Positions 1 through 10,781 are shown, numbered from the stretch's first letter. The stretch: 64,000 bases of DNA from Planococcus sp. MB-3u-03 (GCF_002833405.1 NZ_CP025135.1:96001-160000); one strand, 5' to 3'. Numbers and translations are program-made. The notes: generated by a model not told the origin, from the letters alone.

Positions 1-138
1 AAGCACGAAGCCCCTCAAGATGAGATTTCCCATTGCGCAAGCAAGTAAGATCCCTCAAAGACGATGAGGTAGATAGGTTCGGGGTGGAAGCGTGGCGACA
101 CGTGCAGCTGACGAATACTAATCGATCGAGGACTTAAC
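1..138 (+). rRNA. 23S ribosomal RNA, 3' end (partial)
   Basis: The sequence matches the conserved 3' end of bacterial 23S rRNA, ending in the stretch ACGAATACTAATCGATCGAG followed by GACTTAACCA. The 5' part lies outside the window. The exact 3' end is set by similarity to Bacillus 23S and may be off by a few bases. No tRNA gene is seen between it and the 5S gene. Confidence 0.93.
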
Positions 139-271
139 CAACAAACTGAAACATGCGTTTCCAATGTCGATTTATCCAGTTTTGAAAGAACAAGAATTTT
201 GCCTCCGGGCAAAAAGACTTGTAAAACTCGTCAGAGTTGGTATAATAAGACTTGTCTTTCAAAACCTTATA

Positions 272-385
<114 letters not shown>

Positions 386-393
386 AAGTAGAA

Positions 394-430
394 AGGCCGT
401 TACCGGTTCATTCCGGTAGCGGTCTTTTTT
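394..430 (+). terminator. rRNA operon terminator
   Basis: The hairpin arms GGCCGTTACCGG and CCGGTAGCGGTC (one G-U pair) enclose a short loop and are followed by six T. It ends the rRNA operon 8 bases after the 5S gene. Confidence 0.9.
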
Positions 431-497
431 GTATTTCAAATTAAAAAAAGGATTGAAAATATAGTATAAAGGGAAAAAAGAACTGAGGTGAAAACTT

Positions 498-743
498 ATG
501 AAAGCTGGTTATTACAAAGTGAAAACGGTCGAGAAAAGAACAGCATTATTAGTTTCATTAAAAGATTCTGCTGAACAATATACTTACCCCATTGCAGATT
601 TTACTCATGATGTAAATAAAGGGGATATAGTAGAAGTTTGGCAAGAGGGCACACGTTGGAAAACCAAGTATGTCGAAGAAAAAACTCGTTCGGTATCTAG
701 TCATACTAAAGATTTTATGAAACGGATGATGGACCAAGAATGA
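498..743 (+). CDS. Small uncharacterised protein, possibly DUF3006-like
   Basis: This is an 81-residue, charged, soluble protein whose function I do not recognise. The start is ATG with a GAGGTG ribosome binding site 8 bases upstream. The first ~50 residues look like a small beta-rich fold with a GDIVEV turn near residue 45, and the C-terminus is a basic amphipathic helix ending KRMMDQE. Length and layout (beta barrel, GD turn, charged helix) recall DUF3006 proteins, but no diagnostic motif proves it. It stands alone between two terminators, so it is a single-gene unit. It is the most AT-rich coding stretch near the start of the window. Confidence 0.75.
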   Translation: MKAGYYKVKTVEKRTALLVSLKDSAEQYTYPIADFTHDVNKGDIVEVWQEGTRWKTKYVEEKTRSVSSHTKDFMKRMMDQE

Positions 744-745
744 CG

Positions 746-775
746 AGTCTCGGGATATTTCACCCGAGACTTTTT
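746..775 (+). terminator. Terminator after the small gene
   Basis: GTCTCGGG and CCCGAGAC form a perfect 8-bp stem followed by five T. It separates the small gene from the ctsR operon. Confidence 0.88.
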
Positions 776-793
776 CTGTCCCAAACTAAGTAT

Positions 794-822
794 TTGATAT
801 CCGTAAATCGCTTATGTATAAT
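794..822 (+). promoter_or_regulatory. SigA-type promoter of the ctsR operon
   Basis: The boxes are TTGATA and TATAAT with a 17-base spacer. This is the only good promoter upstream of ctsR, and the CtsR boxes begin two bases after its -10 box. Confidence 0.85.
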
Positions 823-824
823 TA

Positions 825-847
825 AGTCAAATATAGTCAAAGTCAAT
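825..847 (+). promoter_or_regulatory. CtsR operator
   Basis: Two heptads AGTCAAA separated by TAT match the known CtsR box (direct repeats of RGTCAAA spaced by three bases). A third, degenerate AGTCAAT abuts the second. The site covers the start-of-transcription region, so bound CtsR should block the promoter and give autoregulation of the operon. Confidence 0.9.
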
Positions 848-882
848 CATTAGCGCATTTAAACGCTAAAGAGGTGAAAGCG

Positions 883-1368
883 ATGCGGAATATTTCAGAT
901 ATAATTGAAGGTTATTTAAAAGAGATTATCGAAATAAGCGGTAAGGACCATATTGAGATTAAACGAAGTGAGGTTGCCGAAAAATTTCAATGTGTTCCAT
1001 CCCAAATTAATTATGTGATAAATACTAGATTTACATTAGATCGTGGATACGTAGTTGAAAGTAAGCGTGGTGGAGGCGGGTATATCCGTATAAAGAAAGT
1101 ACGCCTTCATAAAAAATCGGATTTAATTGCCCAAATTATTAATAGGCTGGAAACGGGTGCTTCACAAACCATGGCTGAAGATATTGTATGGAGGCTCTTG
1201 AGTGAAGAAGTTATATCCAAGCGTGAAGCTAAATTGATTTTGAGTGCCATTGATCGTTCTACTCTCGGGCTGCCTCTTCCTGTACGAGATGAAGTGCGGG
1301 CACGGATTCTAGTGGCGATGTTATTTACTATTCAATATGAGTCAAACGGGCAAGGAGTGATCAAGTGA
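883..1368 (+). CDS. ctsR: CtsR, class III heat-shock repressor
   Basis: CtsR is a dimeric winged-helix repressor of clp and related stress genes; heat inactivates it, and McsB targets it for ClpCP degradation. The protein (161 residues) starts MRNISDIIEGYLKEII. It carries the DNA-binding wing with the glycine-rich RGGGGYIRI segment at about residues 62-70. I chose ATG 883 over the in-frame GTG at 874 because that GTG is part of the ribosome binding site AAAGAGGTG. The stop overlaps the GTG start of mcsA, so translation is coupled. The operator upstream fits autoregulation. Confidence 0.96.
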   Translation: MRNISDIIEGYLKEIIEISGKDHIEIKRSEVAEKFQCVPSQINYVINTRFTLDRGYVVESKRGGGGYIRIKKVRLHKKSDLIAQIINRLETGASQTMAEDIVWRLLSEEVISKREAKLILSAIDRSTLGLPLPVRDEVRARILVAMLFTIQYESNGQGVIK

Positions 1369-1898
1369 TTTGTGAACAATGTGGAGAACGGCCTGCTACA
1401 GTCATCGTAAAGCAAAACCAGCAGGACCATTTAACAGAAAGGCACCTCTGTCACGTTTGTGCGGCAGAAAACCATAATATCAGTTTTTCTTTTGATCAAG
1501 ACCCGATGGCGATCCATAACTTATTAGCTAATTGGTTTCCGAAGCAGCAAGCCGCCGTGAGTCCTGTACGAAAAGAAGTTCCAGCTTGCCCGTCTTGTGG
1601 ATTTACTTTTCAAAAGTTCTTGAGTCTTGGTAAATTTGGCTGTGCTGAGTGCTATAGTACCTTCGCGCCTCAGCTAGATGAGATTTTAAAACGAGTGCAA
1701 AATGGAAATACAGAACATGCAGGGAAGATTCCTGCTTCTTATGGAACGACGTTGAAAATTAAAAAAGAAATTGAAGAACTGAGAAAGCAAATGCAGGCTG
1801 CGATACAAGATGAGAACTTTGAAGAAGCTGCAAGGCTACGAGATCAAGTAAAGGCCTTGAATGAAAAGCTTGAAGGAGGTGGGGACGTTGGCGATTGA
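1365..1898 (+). CDS. mcsA: McsA, zinc-binding activator of McsB
   Basis: McsA activates the arginine kinase McsB and helps modulate CtsR. The 177-residue protein has paired CxxC motifs (CEQC near the N-terminus, CHVC near residue 29, then CPSC and CAEC) fitting zinc binding. A C-terminal UvrB/UvrC-type motif spans about residues 130-168 and contains DENFEEAARLRDQVKALNEK. The GTG start overlaps the ctsR stop and has AAGGAG upstream. The 3' end overlaps mcsB by 11 bases. Confidence 0.95.
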   Translation: MICEQCGERPATVIVKQNQQDHLTERHLCHVCAAENHNISFSFDQDPMAIHNLLANWFPKQQAAVSPVRKEVPACPSCGFTFQKFLSLGKFGCAECYSTFAPQLDEILKRVQNGNTEHAGKIPASYGTTLKIKKEIEELRKQMQAAIQDENFEEAARLRDQVKALNEKLEGGGDVGD

Positions 1899-2979
1899 CC
1901 GTTTCCTTCAACCCCGTGCGAGCAGTTGGATGGCTAATAACGGTGAACATGTTGATATAGCTATGAGTACGAGAATCCGATTGGCACGGAATTTAGACGA
2001 GTTTAAATTTCCATATGCATTTTCTGAGGATGAGGCGTTGAAAGTTGATAAAGCCGTTTCTTCGGTATTACTGGATAAGGGAAAGGAAGTTGGATACGGG
2101 TTTACTCATATCAATATTGAAGAATTAAATGACCTGCAACGTGAAGTGTTAGTAGAAAAACATTTAATTAGCCCTTATTTAGCGAACAGCCAGCATTCCA
2201 GTGCTGTATTATTATCGGATGAAGAAGAGCTTAGCGTGATGGTCAATGAAGAAGATCATATGCGGATTCAAAGTTTGCAATCAGGCTTTCATTTGCAGGA
2301 AGCATATGACATAGCGAATAAAATGGACTCGCTTTTGGAAGAGCATCTTTCTTACGCTTTTCATGAGAAGTTCGGTTACTTGACCAGTTGTCCTACAAAT
2401 ACGGGCACAGGAATGCGTGCTTCTGTCATGCTCCATTTACCTGCCTTAACCATGTCCCATCAAATCAACCGGATCATCCCGGCTATATCCCGTCTGGGGA
2501 TGGTTGTTAGAGGGATTTATGGTGAAGGAAGTGAAGCGCTTGGTAATGTATACCAGATTTCTAACCAAGTAACATTAGGGAAATCGGAGTATGAGATTTT
2601 GCAGGATTTGCAAAATATGACCCAGCAGATTATTGAACAGGAAAGGCGAGCGAGGGAGGCGTTGAATGCGAATTCTCCGCTGCTCCTTGAAGATAGGGTG
2701 TACCGGTCGTTAGGTGTGCTGACCCACGCCCGTCTGTTGAATACGGAAGAAGCAGCCATTTGTTTATCAGATGTCAGACTTGGAATCGATCTTCATCTAA
2801 TTACAGATGTGGACATGTCGATATTAAATGAATTGATGGTCTTTATGCAGCCTGCTTTTTTGCAGCAGTATGCAGGGCGTCCATTAGAAGCGAAGGAACG
2901 GGACCTAGCCCGGGCGGAATTGTTCCGGGAGAGGTTAGCTGATAACGGGATAAATACAAAAGGAGAGGATTTTGCATGA
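1888..2979 (+). CDS. mcsB: McsB, protein arginine kinase
   Basis: McsB phosphorylates arginine residues on proteins, including CtsR, and so marks them for ClpCP. The 363-residue protein has the phosphagen-kinase catalytic fold: [10 protein letters not shown] near residue 29, the NEEDH loop and [18 protein letters not shown] around the active-site Cys. I chose the TTG start because AAGGAGGTGG sits 5 bases upstream and the product then begins [15 protein letters not shown], as in Bacillus. An upstream in-frame ATG at 1861 lies deep inside mcsA and lacks a site. The stop overlaps the clpC start as ATGA. Confidence 0.94.
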   Translation: MAIDRFLQPRASSWMANNGEHVDIAMSTRIRLARNLDEFKFPYAFSEDEALKVDKAVSSVLLDKGKEVGYGFTHINIEELNDLQREVLVEKHLISPYLANSQHSSAVLLSDEEELSVMVNEEDHMRIQSLQSGFHLQEAYDIANKMDSLLEEHLSYAFHEKFGYLTSCPTNTGTGMRASVMLHLPALTMSHQINRIIPAISRLGMVVRGIYGEGSEALGNVYQISNQVTLGKSEYEILQDLQNMTQQIIEQERRAREALNANSPLLLEDRVYRSLGVLTHARLLNTEEAAICLSDVRLGIDLHLITDVDMSILNELMVFMQPAFLQQYAGRPLEAKERDLARAELFRERLADNGINTKGEDFA

Positions 2980-5420
2980 TGTTCAACCGATTTACACAAC
3001 GCGCACAAAAAGTTCTTCAATTAGCTCAAGAAGAGGCAATCCGCATGAAGCACGAATCGATCGGAACTGAGCATATTTTGCTTGGTTTGATCCGAGAAGG
3101 CGGCGGAATCGCTGCTAAAGCTCTTGAAGCAATTGAAGTGAATACACAATTGATCGAAGACGGTGTCAAAGAACTAGTTGGGGTCGGCGAAAAAGATGTC
3201 GGGCCGATTGTTCATTATACGCCGCGGGCTAAAAAAGTGATCGAGCTATCGGTCGATGAATCCCGCAAGCTTGGGCACTCTTATATCGGAACAGAGCATT
3301 TATTGCTTGCTTTAATCCGTGAAGGCGAAGGAGTCGCTGCACGTGTACTTGGAAATGCCGGTGTCAGCTTGAACAAAGCGCGCCAGCAAGTGTTGCAGCT
3401 ACTTGGCAGCAACGAGCAAGCATCGACTGGCACAAGCCCGAATGCTTCTGCCAATACACCGACTTTGGACGGCTTGGCACGTGATTTGACGCAAGTTGCG
3501 CGTGAAGGCAGCTTGGATCCAGTCATTGGACGCAGTGACGAAATCACGCGTGTGATTGAAGTATTGAGCCGTAGAACGAAAAACAACCCGGTATTGATCG
3601 GGGAGCCTGGCGTTGGTAAAACAGCCATCGCAGAAGGGCTTGCACAACAGATTGTTAACAATGAAATTCCAGAAACATTGCGCGATAAACGCGTGATGGT
3701 GCTTGATATGGGGACAGTCGTTGCCGGAACGAAATACCGCGGTGAATTTGAAGACCGTTTGAAAAAGGTAATGGATGAAATCCGCCAAGCGGGCAATGTC
3801 ATCCTCTTCATCGATGAGCTCCATACATTGATCGGGGCTGGCGGTGCTGAAGGCGCGATTGATGCTTCAAACATCTTGAAACCATCACTTGCACGCGGCG
3901 AATTGCAGTGCATCGGTGCGACAACATTGGACGAGTACCGCAAATACATCGAAAAAGATGCAGCGCTTGAGCGCCGTTTCCAACCGATTCAAGTGGACGA
4001 GCCGACGGTTGAAGAATCAATCGAAATCATCAAAGGCTTGCGTGACCGCTACGAAGCACATCATCGCGTGAAAATTACCGATGAAGCGATTGTTGCGGCA
4101 GCGAAAATGTCTGACCGTTATATTTCCGACCGCTTCTTGCCGGATAAAGCGATCGATTTAATCGATGAGGCCGGTTCGAAAGTGCGTTTGCGTTCGTATA
4201 CGACTCCACCGGATTTGAAAGAGCTTGAAGCCCGTCTTGAAGCTGCGCGTTCTGAAAAGAATGAAGCGGTGCAGAGTCAGGAATTCGAAAAAGCGGCTTC
4301 TCTTCGCGATGCAGAGCAGAAGTTGAAAGATGAGCTCGACCAGACGAAGAAAGAATGGAAAGAAAAGCAAGGCAAAGAAGAGTCTGAAGTGACAGTTGAA
4401 GATATTGCGAAAGTCGTCTCTATGTGGACAGGCGTGCCAGTATCGAGATTGGCGCAGACAGAATCCGATAAATTGCTTAATTTGGAGCAGATCCTCCATA
4501 GTCGTGTAATCGGCCAAGATGAAGCAGTGACTTCGATTTCGAAAGCGATCCGCCGTGCGCGTGCCGGGTTGAAAGATCCGAAACGTCCGATTGGCTCGTT
4601 CATTTTCCTAGGGCCAACAGGCGTCGGTAAAACTGAGCTTGCGAAAGCTTTGGCTGAGTCGATGTTCGGGGATGAAGATGCGATGATCCGCATCGATATG
4701 TCCGAGTACATGGAACGCCATACGACTTCACGCCTTGTTGGTTCACCTCCAGGCTATGTCGGTTATGAAGAAGGCGGCCAACTGACGGAGAAAGTCCGCA
4801 GAAAGCCATATTCAGTGGTCTTGCTTGATGAAATCGAGAAAGCCCACCCTGAAGTCTTCAATATCCTCTTGCAAGTGCTTGAAGACGGGCATTTAACAGA
4901 CTCCAAAGGGCGCCGCGTCGATTTCCGTAATACGGTTATCATTATGACGTCGAACGTCGGTGCACAGGAATTGAAATACAATAAGTATGTTGGCTTTAAC
5001 TTGGAAGATTCGAAGACGGATTATAAAGACATGAAGGGCAAAATGCTTGCGGAATTGAAGAAAGCGTTCCGTCCTGAATTCTTGAACCGTGTCGATGATA
5101 TGATTGTCTTCCATTCACTTGAAAAGAACGATTTGCGCAAGATTGTCGAGCTGATGACGCAGCAATTGACGGACCGTTTGAAAGAACAGGACATTGATTT
5201 GGAGCTGACAGAAGCAGCGCTTGATAAAATTGCTAAAGAGGGGTATGATCCGGAATACGGAGCACGTCCTTTGCGCCGCTCACTTCAAAAACATGTCGAA
5301 GACCGTTTGTCTGAAGAGTTGTTGAAAGGTACAGCAATTGCCGGGCAAAAAATCATCTTCGATGTACAAGGCGAAGAATTTATCGTCCGTACTAATGAAG
5401 GGGCCGTAGAGAAATCGTAA
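2976..5420 (+). CDS. clpC: ClpC, Hsp100 AAA+ unfoldase of the ClpCP protease
   Basis: ClpC is a hexameric unfoldase that feeds substrates, including arginine-phosphorylated proteins, to ClpP. At 814 residues it has the normal length. It has two N-terminal Clp repeats (residues ~5-145), a D1 ATPase with Walker A GEPGVGKT at about residue 210, a UVR-type coiled middle segment (~425-455) and a D2 ATPase with GPTGVGKT at about residue 547. The start MMFNRF overlaps the mcsB stop, with AAGGAG upstream. It is last in the CtsR-controlled operon and is followed by a strong terminator. Confidence 0.97.
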   Translation: MMFNRFTQRAQKVLQLAQEEAIRMKHESIGTEHILLGLIREGGGIAAKALEAIEVNTQLIEDGVKELVGVGEKDVGPIVHYTPRAKKVIELSVDESRKLGHSYIGTEHLLLALIREGEGVAARVLGNAGVSLNKARQQVLQLLGSNEQASTGTSPNASANTPTLDGLARDLTQVAREGSLDPVIGRSDEITRVIEVLSRRTKNNPVLIGEPGVGKTAIAEGLAQQIVNNEIPETLRDKRVMVLDMGTVVAGTKYRGEFEDRLKKVMDEIRQAGNVILFIDELHTLIGAGGAEGAIDASNILKPSLARGELQCIGATTLDEYRKYIEKDAALERRFQPIQVDEPTVEESIEIIKGLRDRYEAHHRVKITDEAIVAAAKMSDRYISDRFLPDKAIDLIDEAGSKVRLRSYTTPPDLKELEARLEAARSEKNEAVQSQEFEKAASLRDAEQKLKDELDQTKKEWKEKQGKEESEVTVEDIAKVVSMWTGVPVSRLAQTESDKLLNLEQILHSRVIGQDEAVTSISKAIRRARAGLKDPKRPIGSFIFLGPTGVGKTELAKALAESMFGDEDAMIRIDMSEYMERHTTSRLVGSPPGYVGYEEGGQLTEKVRRKPYSVVLLDEIEKAHPEVFNILLQVLEDGHLTDSKGRRVDFRNTVIIMTSNVGAQELKYNKYVGFNLEDSKTDYKDMKGKMLAELKKAFRPEFLNRVDDMIVFHSLEKNDLRKIVELMTQQLTDRLKEQDIDLELTEAALDKIAKEGYDPEYGARPLRRSLQKHVEDRLSEELLKGTAIAGQKIIFDVQGEEFIVRTNEGAVEKS

Positions 5421-5429
5421 CGATATCCC

Positions 5430-5461
5430 GCCCGCCGGATATGTCTCCGGCGGGCTTTTTC
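5430..5461 (+). terminator. Terminator of the ctsR-clpC operon
   Basis: GCCCGCCGGA and TCCGGCGGGC form a perfect 10-bp stem with a 6-base loop followed by five T. It lies between clpC and radA, so radA may depend on read-through or a separate promoter. Confidence 0.92.
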
Positions 5462-5479
5462 TATATATAGGAGGTAACT

Positions 5480-6862
5480 ATGGCGAAGAAGAAAATAAAG
5501 TTCATCTGCCAATCCTGCGGTTATGAGTCTGCAAAATGGATGGGGAAATGCCCAGGTTGTGCGGCATGGAATACGATGACAGAAGAAACGGAAGTTGCAG
5601 CACCGAAAGGCACAAGGGGGGCATTCCAGCATAGCGCACCGCAAATTGCCCAAAAAGCGACACCGATCAATTCGATTGAAACGAAAGAAGAGCCAAGGAC
5701 GAAAACGGAAATGGAAGAATTGAACCGCGTTCTCGGCGGCGGGATTGTTTCCGGTTCGCTTGTTTTGATTGGGGGCGACCCAGGCATCGGGAAATCGACT
5801 TTGCTCTTGCAAGTATCGGCGCTTCTTGCGAAAGCTGGCAAGAAAGTGTTGTATATTTCAGGTGAGGAATCGATTCGCCAAACGAAAATGCGGGCAGAGC
5901 GGCTGGATGCGGTTTCGGGAGACTTGTTGATTTTTGCGGAAACCAATTTGGAGCTGATCCATCATACGATTGAGGAAGTAGAGCCGGATTTCGTTATTGT
6001 CGATTCAATTCAGACGGTTTATCATCCGGAAGTGACGTCTGCGCCCGGCAGCGTGACACAAGTGCGTGAAAGCACGGCGGAATTGATGCGGGTGGCGAAA
6101 ACAAAGAACATCGCAATTTTCCTGGTCGGCCACGTGACGAAAGAAGGCCAGATTGCCGGACCTCGTATTTTGGAACATATGGTGGATACAGTGCTGTATT
6201 TTGAAGGAGAACGGCATCATACGTACCGCATTTTGCGCAGTGTTAAAAACCGCTTCGGTTCGACGAATGAAATTGCGATTTTCGAAATGCTACAAGGTGG
6301 TTTAAAGGAAGTATTGAATCCATCCGAGCTGTTTTTACAGGAACGTTCAAGCGGCACAGCAGGATCGACGGTTGTCGCTTCCATGGAAGGGACACGGCCG
6401 ATACTGGTGGAAATCCAGGCGCTGGTGACGCCGTCGAGTTTTAATTATCCGAAGCGGATGGCGACAGGGATTGACCAGAACCGGGTATCGTTATTGATGG
6501 CGGTGCTTGAGAAGCGCGTCGGCTTGATGCTGCAGTCGCAAGATGCATACATTAAAGTGGCAGGCGGCGTGAAGCTGGATGAACCCGCGATCGATCTTGC
6601 CGTGCTCGCAAGCATTGTTTCGAGTTTCCGGGATATTGCACCGAAAGTGGATGATTGCATTATCGGTGAAGTCGGGTTGACCGGAGAGGTGCGCCGTGTG
6701 TCGCGCATCGAACAGCGCGTGCAGGAAGCGGCAAAGCTGGGCTTTAAGCGTGCCATCATCCCGAAATCGAATATGGGAGGTTGGGATTTTCCGGAAGGAA
6801 TCCGCGTCGTTGGTGTTGAAACTATAAACGAGGCGCTGAAGGAATTATTCCCGCAACAATAA
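5480..6862 (+). CDS. radA: RadA (Sms), DNA repair ATPase
   Basis: RadA is a RecA-like ATPase and branch-migration helicase that processes recombination intermediates. The 460 residues show an N-terminal C4 zinc finger (CQSC at ~10 and CPGC at ~27), Walker [11 protein letters not shown] near residue 97, the RadA-specific KNRFGSTNE motif near residue 255 and a C-terminal Lon-protease-like domain. ATG with AGGAGG 7 bases upstream fixes the start. In most Bacillus and Listeria the next gene is disA, which is not here. Confidence 0.96.
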   Translation: MAKKKIKFICQSCGYESAKWMGKCPGCAAWNTMTEETEVAAPKGTRGAFQHSAPQIAQKATPINSIETKEEPRTKTEMEELNRVLGGGIVSGSLVLIGGDPGIGKSTLLLQVSALLAKAGKKVLYISGEESIRQTKMRAERLDAVSGDLLIFAETNLELIHHTIEEVEPDFVIVDSIQTVYHPEVTSAPGSVTQVRESTAELMRVAKTKNIAIFLVGHVTKEGQIAGPRILEHMVDTVLYFEGERHHTYRILRSVKNRFGSTNEIAIFEMLQGGLKEVLNPSELFLQERSSGTAGSTVVASMEGTRPILVEIQALVTPSSFNYPKRMATGIDQNRVSLLMAVLEKRVGLMLQSQDAYIKVAGGVKLDEPAIDLAVLASIVSSFRDIAPKVDDCIIGEVGLTGEVRRVSRIEQRVQEAAKLGFKRAIIPKSNMGGWDFPEGIRVVGVETINEALKELFPQQ

Positions 6863-6887
6863 GGGGGCAGCAATGCCTCTTTTTTTC
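6861..6887 (+). terminator. Probable terminator after radA
   Basis: AAGGGGGCA and TGCCTCTTT pair over a GCAA loop, with G-U pairs, and run into seven T. It overlaps the last bases of the radA stop codon. It is weaker than the other terminators here. Confidence 0.6.
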
Positions 6888-6965
6888 TATTATTGGAAGG
6901 GTAAGGTTATGCAGAGAGTTTCATAAATAAAACGTGTATAATACCAAGAGAAGGAGGTGGAATAG

Positions 6966-8066
6966 ATGCTTCGAAAAATTATTCAGCTATTGTTTTTATT
7001 AGTAGGCGCTACGGTTGGAATTTTGTTTTTGCCATATGCTTTTGAACTTATTTCTATCTCTAATAATCCTTGGATCAACAACCCGTATGTCGCTGCCATT
7101 ATCGGTGCTGCGATTTTTTATGTATTGTCATTATTGTTTGTCGATTCGATTGTCCATTTCATGAAATGGATGGAGGGCAAACTGCTCCATGCCCCGACAG
7201 CGGATTTGCTATTTGGCTCGCTTGGGATGATTATTGGCTTGGTGGTTGCCTTTTTGATCGGCTTTGCCTTAAATACCATTGATGTGCCATTAATTGCGAC
7301 AGTGGCGCCGATCATTCTTTCCGTTGTTCTCGGCTATTTGGGATTCCAGGTCGGTTTCCAAAAACGCGATGAACTGACGGGGATGCTCGCGCCTGCCAAA
7401 CTTTCTAACGGCAAAAAGCCGGAAGATGAACCGGTGGAAAAATCGGTGTATAAATTGCTCGATACGAGCGTCATCATCGATGGGCGGATTGCGGATATTT
7501 CAGAGACCGGATTTATGGAAGGGACGTTCGTCGTGCCGCAATTTGTCATTGCAGAGCTTCAGCATATTGCGGATTCGTCCGACACGTTGAAGCGCACACG
7601 CGGCAGACGGGGACTCGATATCCTGAAGCGCCTGCAGACAGAGCGCGTAGGGGCGATCATGATTACGGAAGAGGATTTCGGCGATGCGGCTGAAGTCGAT
7701 ATGAAGCTCATGCGCGCAGCCCAGAAAATGGGCGGGAAAGTTGTGACGAATGATTTTAATTTGAATAAAGTGTGTGAGCTCCATAATGTGCCGGTCTTGA
7801 ATATCAATGACCTCGCCAATGCGGTAAAGCCTGTCGTCATACCAGGCGAGGAAATGCACGTGGTCGTCATTAAAGATGGCAAAGAGCAAAATCAAGGGGT
7901 CGCGTATTTGGACGATGGCACGATGATTGTCATCGAAGAAGGCAAAGGCCATATCGGCGAAGCGATCGACGTCGTAGTGACGAGCGTATTGCAGACCTCT
8001 GCAGGGCGGATGATTTTTGCCAAGCCTAAAGGTCTTGCTGTGAAGAAAAACGGATCAAAAAAATAA
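6966..8066 (+). CDS. yacL: YacL-type membrane PIN/TRAM domain protein
   Basis: The protein (366 residues) has about four N-terminal membrane segments (residues ~5-125). A PIN-type nuclease domain follows, starting at LLDTSVIIDGRIADI (~residue 163) with further acidic residues, and then a C-terminal TRAM domain (~295-355). YacL-family proteins are membrane-anchored and presumed RNases; the cellular role is not settled. The start ATG has AAGGAGGTGG 5 bases upstream. TATAAT at 6937 could be a -10 box, but no good -35 is seen. It normally follows disA; here it follows radA directly. Confidence 0.92.
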   Translation: MLRKIIQLLFLLVGATVGILFLPYAFELISISNNPWINNPYVAAIIGAAIFYVLSLLFVDSIVHFMKWMEGKLLHAPTADLLFGSLGMIIGLVVAFLIGFALNTIDVPLIATVAPIILSVVLGYLGFQVGFQKRDELTGMLAPAKLSNGKKPEDEPVEKSVYKLLDTSVIIDGRIADISETGFMEGTFVVPQFVIAELQHIADSSDTLKRTRGRRGLDILKRLQTERVGAIMITEEDFGDAAEVDMKLMRAAQKMGGKVVTNDFNLNKVCELHNVPVLNINDLANAVKPVVIPGEEMHVVVIKDGKEQNQGVAYLDDGTMIVIEEGKGHIGEAIDVVVTSVLQTSAGRMIFAKPKGLAVKKNGSKK

Positions 8067-8078
8067 AGGATGTCTGTC

Positions 8079-8768
8079 ATGAAATATACAGTCGTATTGC
8101 CTGCTGCTGGCAGCGGGAAACGAATGAGAGCCGACCGCAATAAATTATTGCTTGAACTCTCCGGCAAACCGATTTTCATTTATACATTGGAAGTGTTCGA
8201 CCGGGACCCAGATTGTGAGGGCATGTGGCTTGCGGTTAAAGAAGATGAGCGCGAACTGATCGAGAAGTATGTCGAGCATTATGGAATCAAGAAAGTCAAA
8301 GGCTATGCAGCAGGTGGAGCGGAGCGGCAAGACAGCGTGCGCGCGGGCCTTGAAATGGCAAGGCAATCCGAAGTCGTGCTCGTGCATGACGCTGCGCGGC
8401 CGTTCATCAGCCCAGCTGTCATTCGCGAGTTGGTGGAGCGGGCAAATGAATCCGGCGCTGCGATTGCCGGCGTGCCGGTAAAAGACACGATCAAAAAAGT
8501 TCGCGAAGGCGTCATTACCGAAACGGTGGATCGTGCGGAGCTGTGGATGATCCAGACGCCGCAGGCATTCCGTTACAAACTCTTGATGGAAGCGGCGCAA
8601 CGGGCGCAAGCCGACGGGTTCCTCGGGACGGACGAGGCGATGCTTGTCGAACGGACGGGACACCCGGTGCAGATTGTCGAAAGTACGTATGAGAACGTCA
8701 AGATGACGACACCGGATGATTTGATTTATGGAAAAGCGATTCTTGAGAGTCGATTACAGGAGGAATAA
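8079..8768 (+). CDS. ispD: IspD, 2-C-methyl-D-erythritol 4-phosphate cytidylyltransferase
   Basis: IspD makes CDP-methylerythritol from MEP and CTP in the non-mevalonate isoprenoid pathway. It has the nucleotidyltransferase signature [10 protein letters not shown] at the N-terminus, [11 protein letters not shown] near residue 98 and TPQAF near residue 159. I prefer ATG 8079 (229 residues) because AAAGGA lies 8 bases upstream; the in-frame ATG at 8070 overlaps that site and has none of its own. ispF follows after 2 bases, so the two consecutive-step enzymes are co-translated. Confidence 0.94.
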   Translation: MKYTVVLPAAGSGKRMRADRNKLLLELSGKPIFIYTLEVFDRDPDCEGMWLAVKEDERELIEKYVEHYGIKKVKGYAAGGAERQDSVRAGLEMARQSEVVLVHDAARPFISPAVIRELVERANESGAAIAGVPVKDTIKKVREGVITETVDRAELWMIQTPQAFRYKLLMEAAQRAQADGFLGTDEAMLVERTGHPVQIVESTYENVKMTTPDDLIYGKAILESRLQEE

Positions 8769-8770
8769 TC

Positions 8771-9271
8771 ATGATACGAATTGGACAAGGATACGATGTG
8801 CATCAATTGGCAGAAGGGCGCCCGTTTATTTTAGGCGGCGTTGAAATCGAACACGACCGGGGGCTTCTCGGCCATTCGGATGCGGATGTGCTATTGCATA
8901 CGATCACGGACGCAGCACTCGGCGCAATCGGCGGGGGAGACATCGGCAAGCATTTCCCGGATACCGATCCGGAATTTAAAGACGCCGATTCCAAGAAATT
9001 GCTGACGCATATTTGGGAATACGTCAAAGAGCAGGGGTATGAACTCGGCAATGTCGATTGCACGGTCATTGCGCAAAAACCGAAGCTTGCGCCTTATATC
9101 GAGCAAATGCGCGCATCGATTGCGGAGCTATTGGAAGCTGATATTTCGCAAGTGAACGTCAAAGCGACGACATCCGAACATCTCGGCTTTACCGGCCGGG
9201 AAGAGGGAATCGCGGCGCTCGCAGTCATTTTATTGAATCAGCGCCCGCTTTCGCTGGACGTTCCGGAGTGA
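8771..9271 (+). CDS. ispF: IspF, 2-C-methyl-D-erythritol 2,4-cyclodiphosphate synthase
   Basis: IspF cyclises CDP-ME 2-phosphate to MEcPP, releasing CMP, in the MEP pathway. The zinc-binding GYDVHQL motif lies at residues 6-12, and [10 protein letters not shown] near residue 34 supplies further ligands and active-site groups. [17 protein letters not shown] near residue 137 is the family's C-terminal signature. At 166 residues it is several residues longer than the usual ~158 because of a tail ending LSLDVPE. AGGAGG precedes the ATG. Confidence 0.95.
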   Translation: MIRIGQGYDVHQLAEGRPFILGGVEIEHDRGLLGHSDADVLLHTITDAALGAIGGGDIGKHFPDTDPEFKDADSKKLLTHIWEYVKEQGYELGNVDCTVIAQKPKLAPYIEQMRASIAELLEADISQVNVKATTSEHLGFTGREEGIAALAVILLNQRPLSLDVPE

Positions 9272-9313
9272 TAGAATAACTAAAGGATTAAGGCAATTTT
9301 AGGAGGAAACCAA

Positions 9314-10777
9314 ATGACACAAGAAACACGCGTACGCTATGCACCGAGCCCGACCGGCCATTTACATATCGGCGGAGCCCGCACAGCGCTATTTAATTAT
9401 TTATATGCTCGCCATATGAATGGCAAATTCATCGTCCGCATCGAAGACACGGATACTGCCCGCAATATTGAAACGGGCGTCATGTCCCAGATTGACAACT
9501 TGAAATGGCTCGGCATCGAGCACGACGAGTCGATCGACGTGGGCGGAGAATACGGCCCATATCGCCAGATGGAGCGTTTGGATATTTACAAAAAATATGC
9601 TGATGAGCTATTGGAAAAAGGCGATATCTACAAATGCTTCTGTACGCCGGATACGCTTGAGAAAGAACGTGAAGCCCAGCGCGCCTCTGGTGTTGCGGCA
9701 CCTCAGTACAGCGGGACTTGCCGCAATTTGACGGCCGAAGAAGTGGCTGAAAAAGAAGCGGCTGGCGAGACGTATTCCCTTCGCATGAAAGTGCCGGCGG
9801 ATGTCACGTATAAATTCGATGACATGGTGCGCGGCGAGATTTCATTCGAATCAAAAGATGTCGGCGACTGGGTTGTCGTGAAGACGAACGGCATTCCGAC
9901 GTATAACTTCGCAGTGGTCATCGATGACCATTTGATGAAGATCACCCACGTATTCCGCGGCGAAGAGCATTTGTCGAACACGCCGAAACAGCAAATGGTC
10001 TACGATTCGTTCGGCTGGGATCATCCAACTTACGGACACATGACCTTGATCGTCAACGAAGATCGCAAGAAGCTATCGAAGCGCGACGAGTCGATTATCC
10101 AGTTCATTTCCCAGTACAAAGACCTTGGCTATATTCCGGAAGCGCTGTTTAACTTCTTTGCGCTGCTCGGCTGGTCCCCGGAAGGCGAAGAAGAGATCTT
10201 CTCGAAAGAAGAATTGATCCGCATTTTCGACACCGAGCGTTTGTCGAAATCGCCGTCGATGTTCGATAAGCAAAAATTGACATGGATGAACAACCAATAC
10301 ATCAAGCAAATGTCACTCGAAGAAGTCGTTGGGCTGGCGTTGCCGCATCTTCAAAAAGCCGGCAAGCTGCCGGAGGAATTATCGGAAGAGCAAGCGCAGT
10401 GGGCAGAGAAATTGATCGCCTTGTACCATGACCAATTGAGCTTTGGCGCAGAAATCGTCGAGTTGTCCGACTTGTTCTTTACGGACGATCTTCATTACGG
10501 CGAAGCCGAAAAAGAAGTCTTGAGCGGCGAACAAGTACCGGAAGTCATGGCGGCTTTCAAAGAGCAGCTAGCTTCTTTAGACGCGTTCGAACCGGCAGAA
10601 ATCAAATCCGCGATCAAAGCGGTACAAAAAGCGACTGGCCATAAAGGGAAAAACCTCTTCATGCCGATCCGCGTCGTAACGACAGGGCAGACACACGGCC
10701 CAGAATTGCCGGATGCGATTTCGCTTCTTGGCAAGGAAAAAGCGATTGCGCGCGTCGGCCAATACGCAGGGGCATAA
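9314..10777 (+). CDS. gltX: Glutamyl-tRNA synthetase
   Basis: GltX charges tRNA-Glu. In bacteria lacking GlnRS, as typical Bacillales, the enzyme is non-discriminating and also loads tRNA-Gln, which GatCAB then amidates. The class I HIGH motif appears as HIGG in [16 protein letters not shown] (~residues 11-26) and the KMSKS equivalent as KLSKR near residue 255. The 487-residue length is normal. AGGAGG lies upstream of the ATG. It sits between ispF and the cysteine T-box, the classical Bacillus order. Confidence 0.97.
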   Translation: MTQETRVRYAPSPTGHLHIGGARTALFNYLYARHMNGKFIVRIEDTDTARNIETGVMSQIDNLKWLGIEHDESIDVGGEYGPYRQMERLDIYKKYADELLEKGDIYKCFCTPDTLEKEREAQRASGVAAPQYSGTCRNLTAEEVAEKEAAGETYSLRMKVPADVTYKFDDMVRGEISFESKDVGDWVVVKTNGIPTYNFAVVIDDHLMKITHVFRGEEHLSNTPKQQMVYDSFGWDHPTYGHMTLIVNEDRKKLSKRDESIIQFISQYKDLGYIPEALFNFFALLGWSPEGEEEIFSKEELIRIFDTERLSKSPSMFDKQKLTWMNNQYIKQMSLEEVVGLALPHLQKAGKLPEELSEEQAQWAEKLIALYHDQLSFGAEIVELSDLFFTDDLHYGEAEKEVLSGEQVPEVMAAFKEQLASLDAFEPAEIKSAIKAVQKATGHKGKNLFMPIRVVTTGQTHGPELPDAISLLGKEKAIARVGQYAGA

Positions 10778-10781
10778 AGTT

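Noticed and set aside
6914..6942. Promoter with TATAAT before yacL
   Set aside because: No acceptable -35 box at 16-18 bases and no extended -10; kept only as a remark in the yacL entry.
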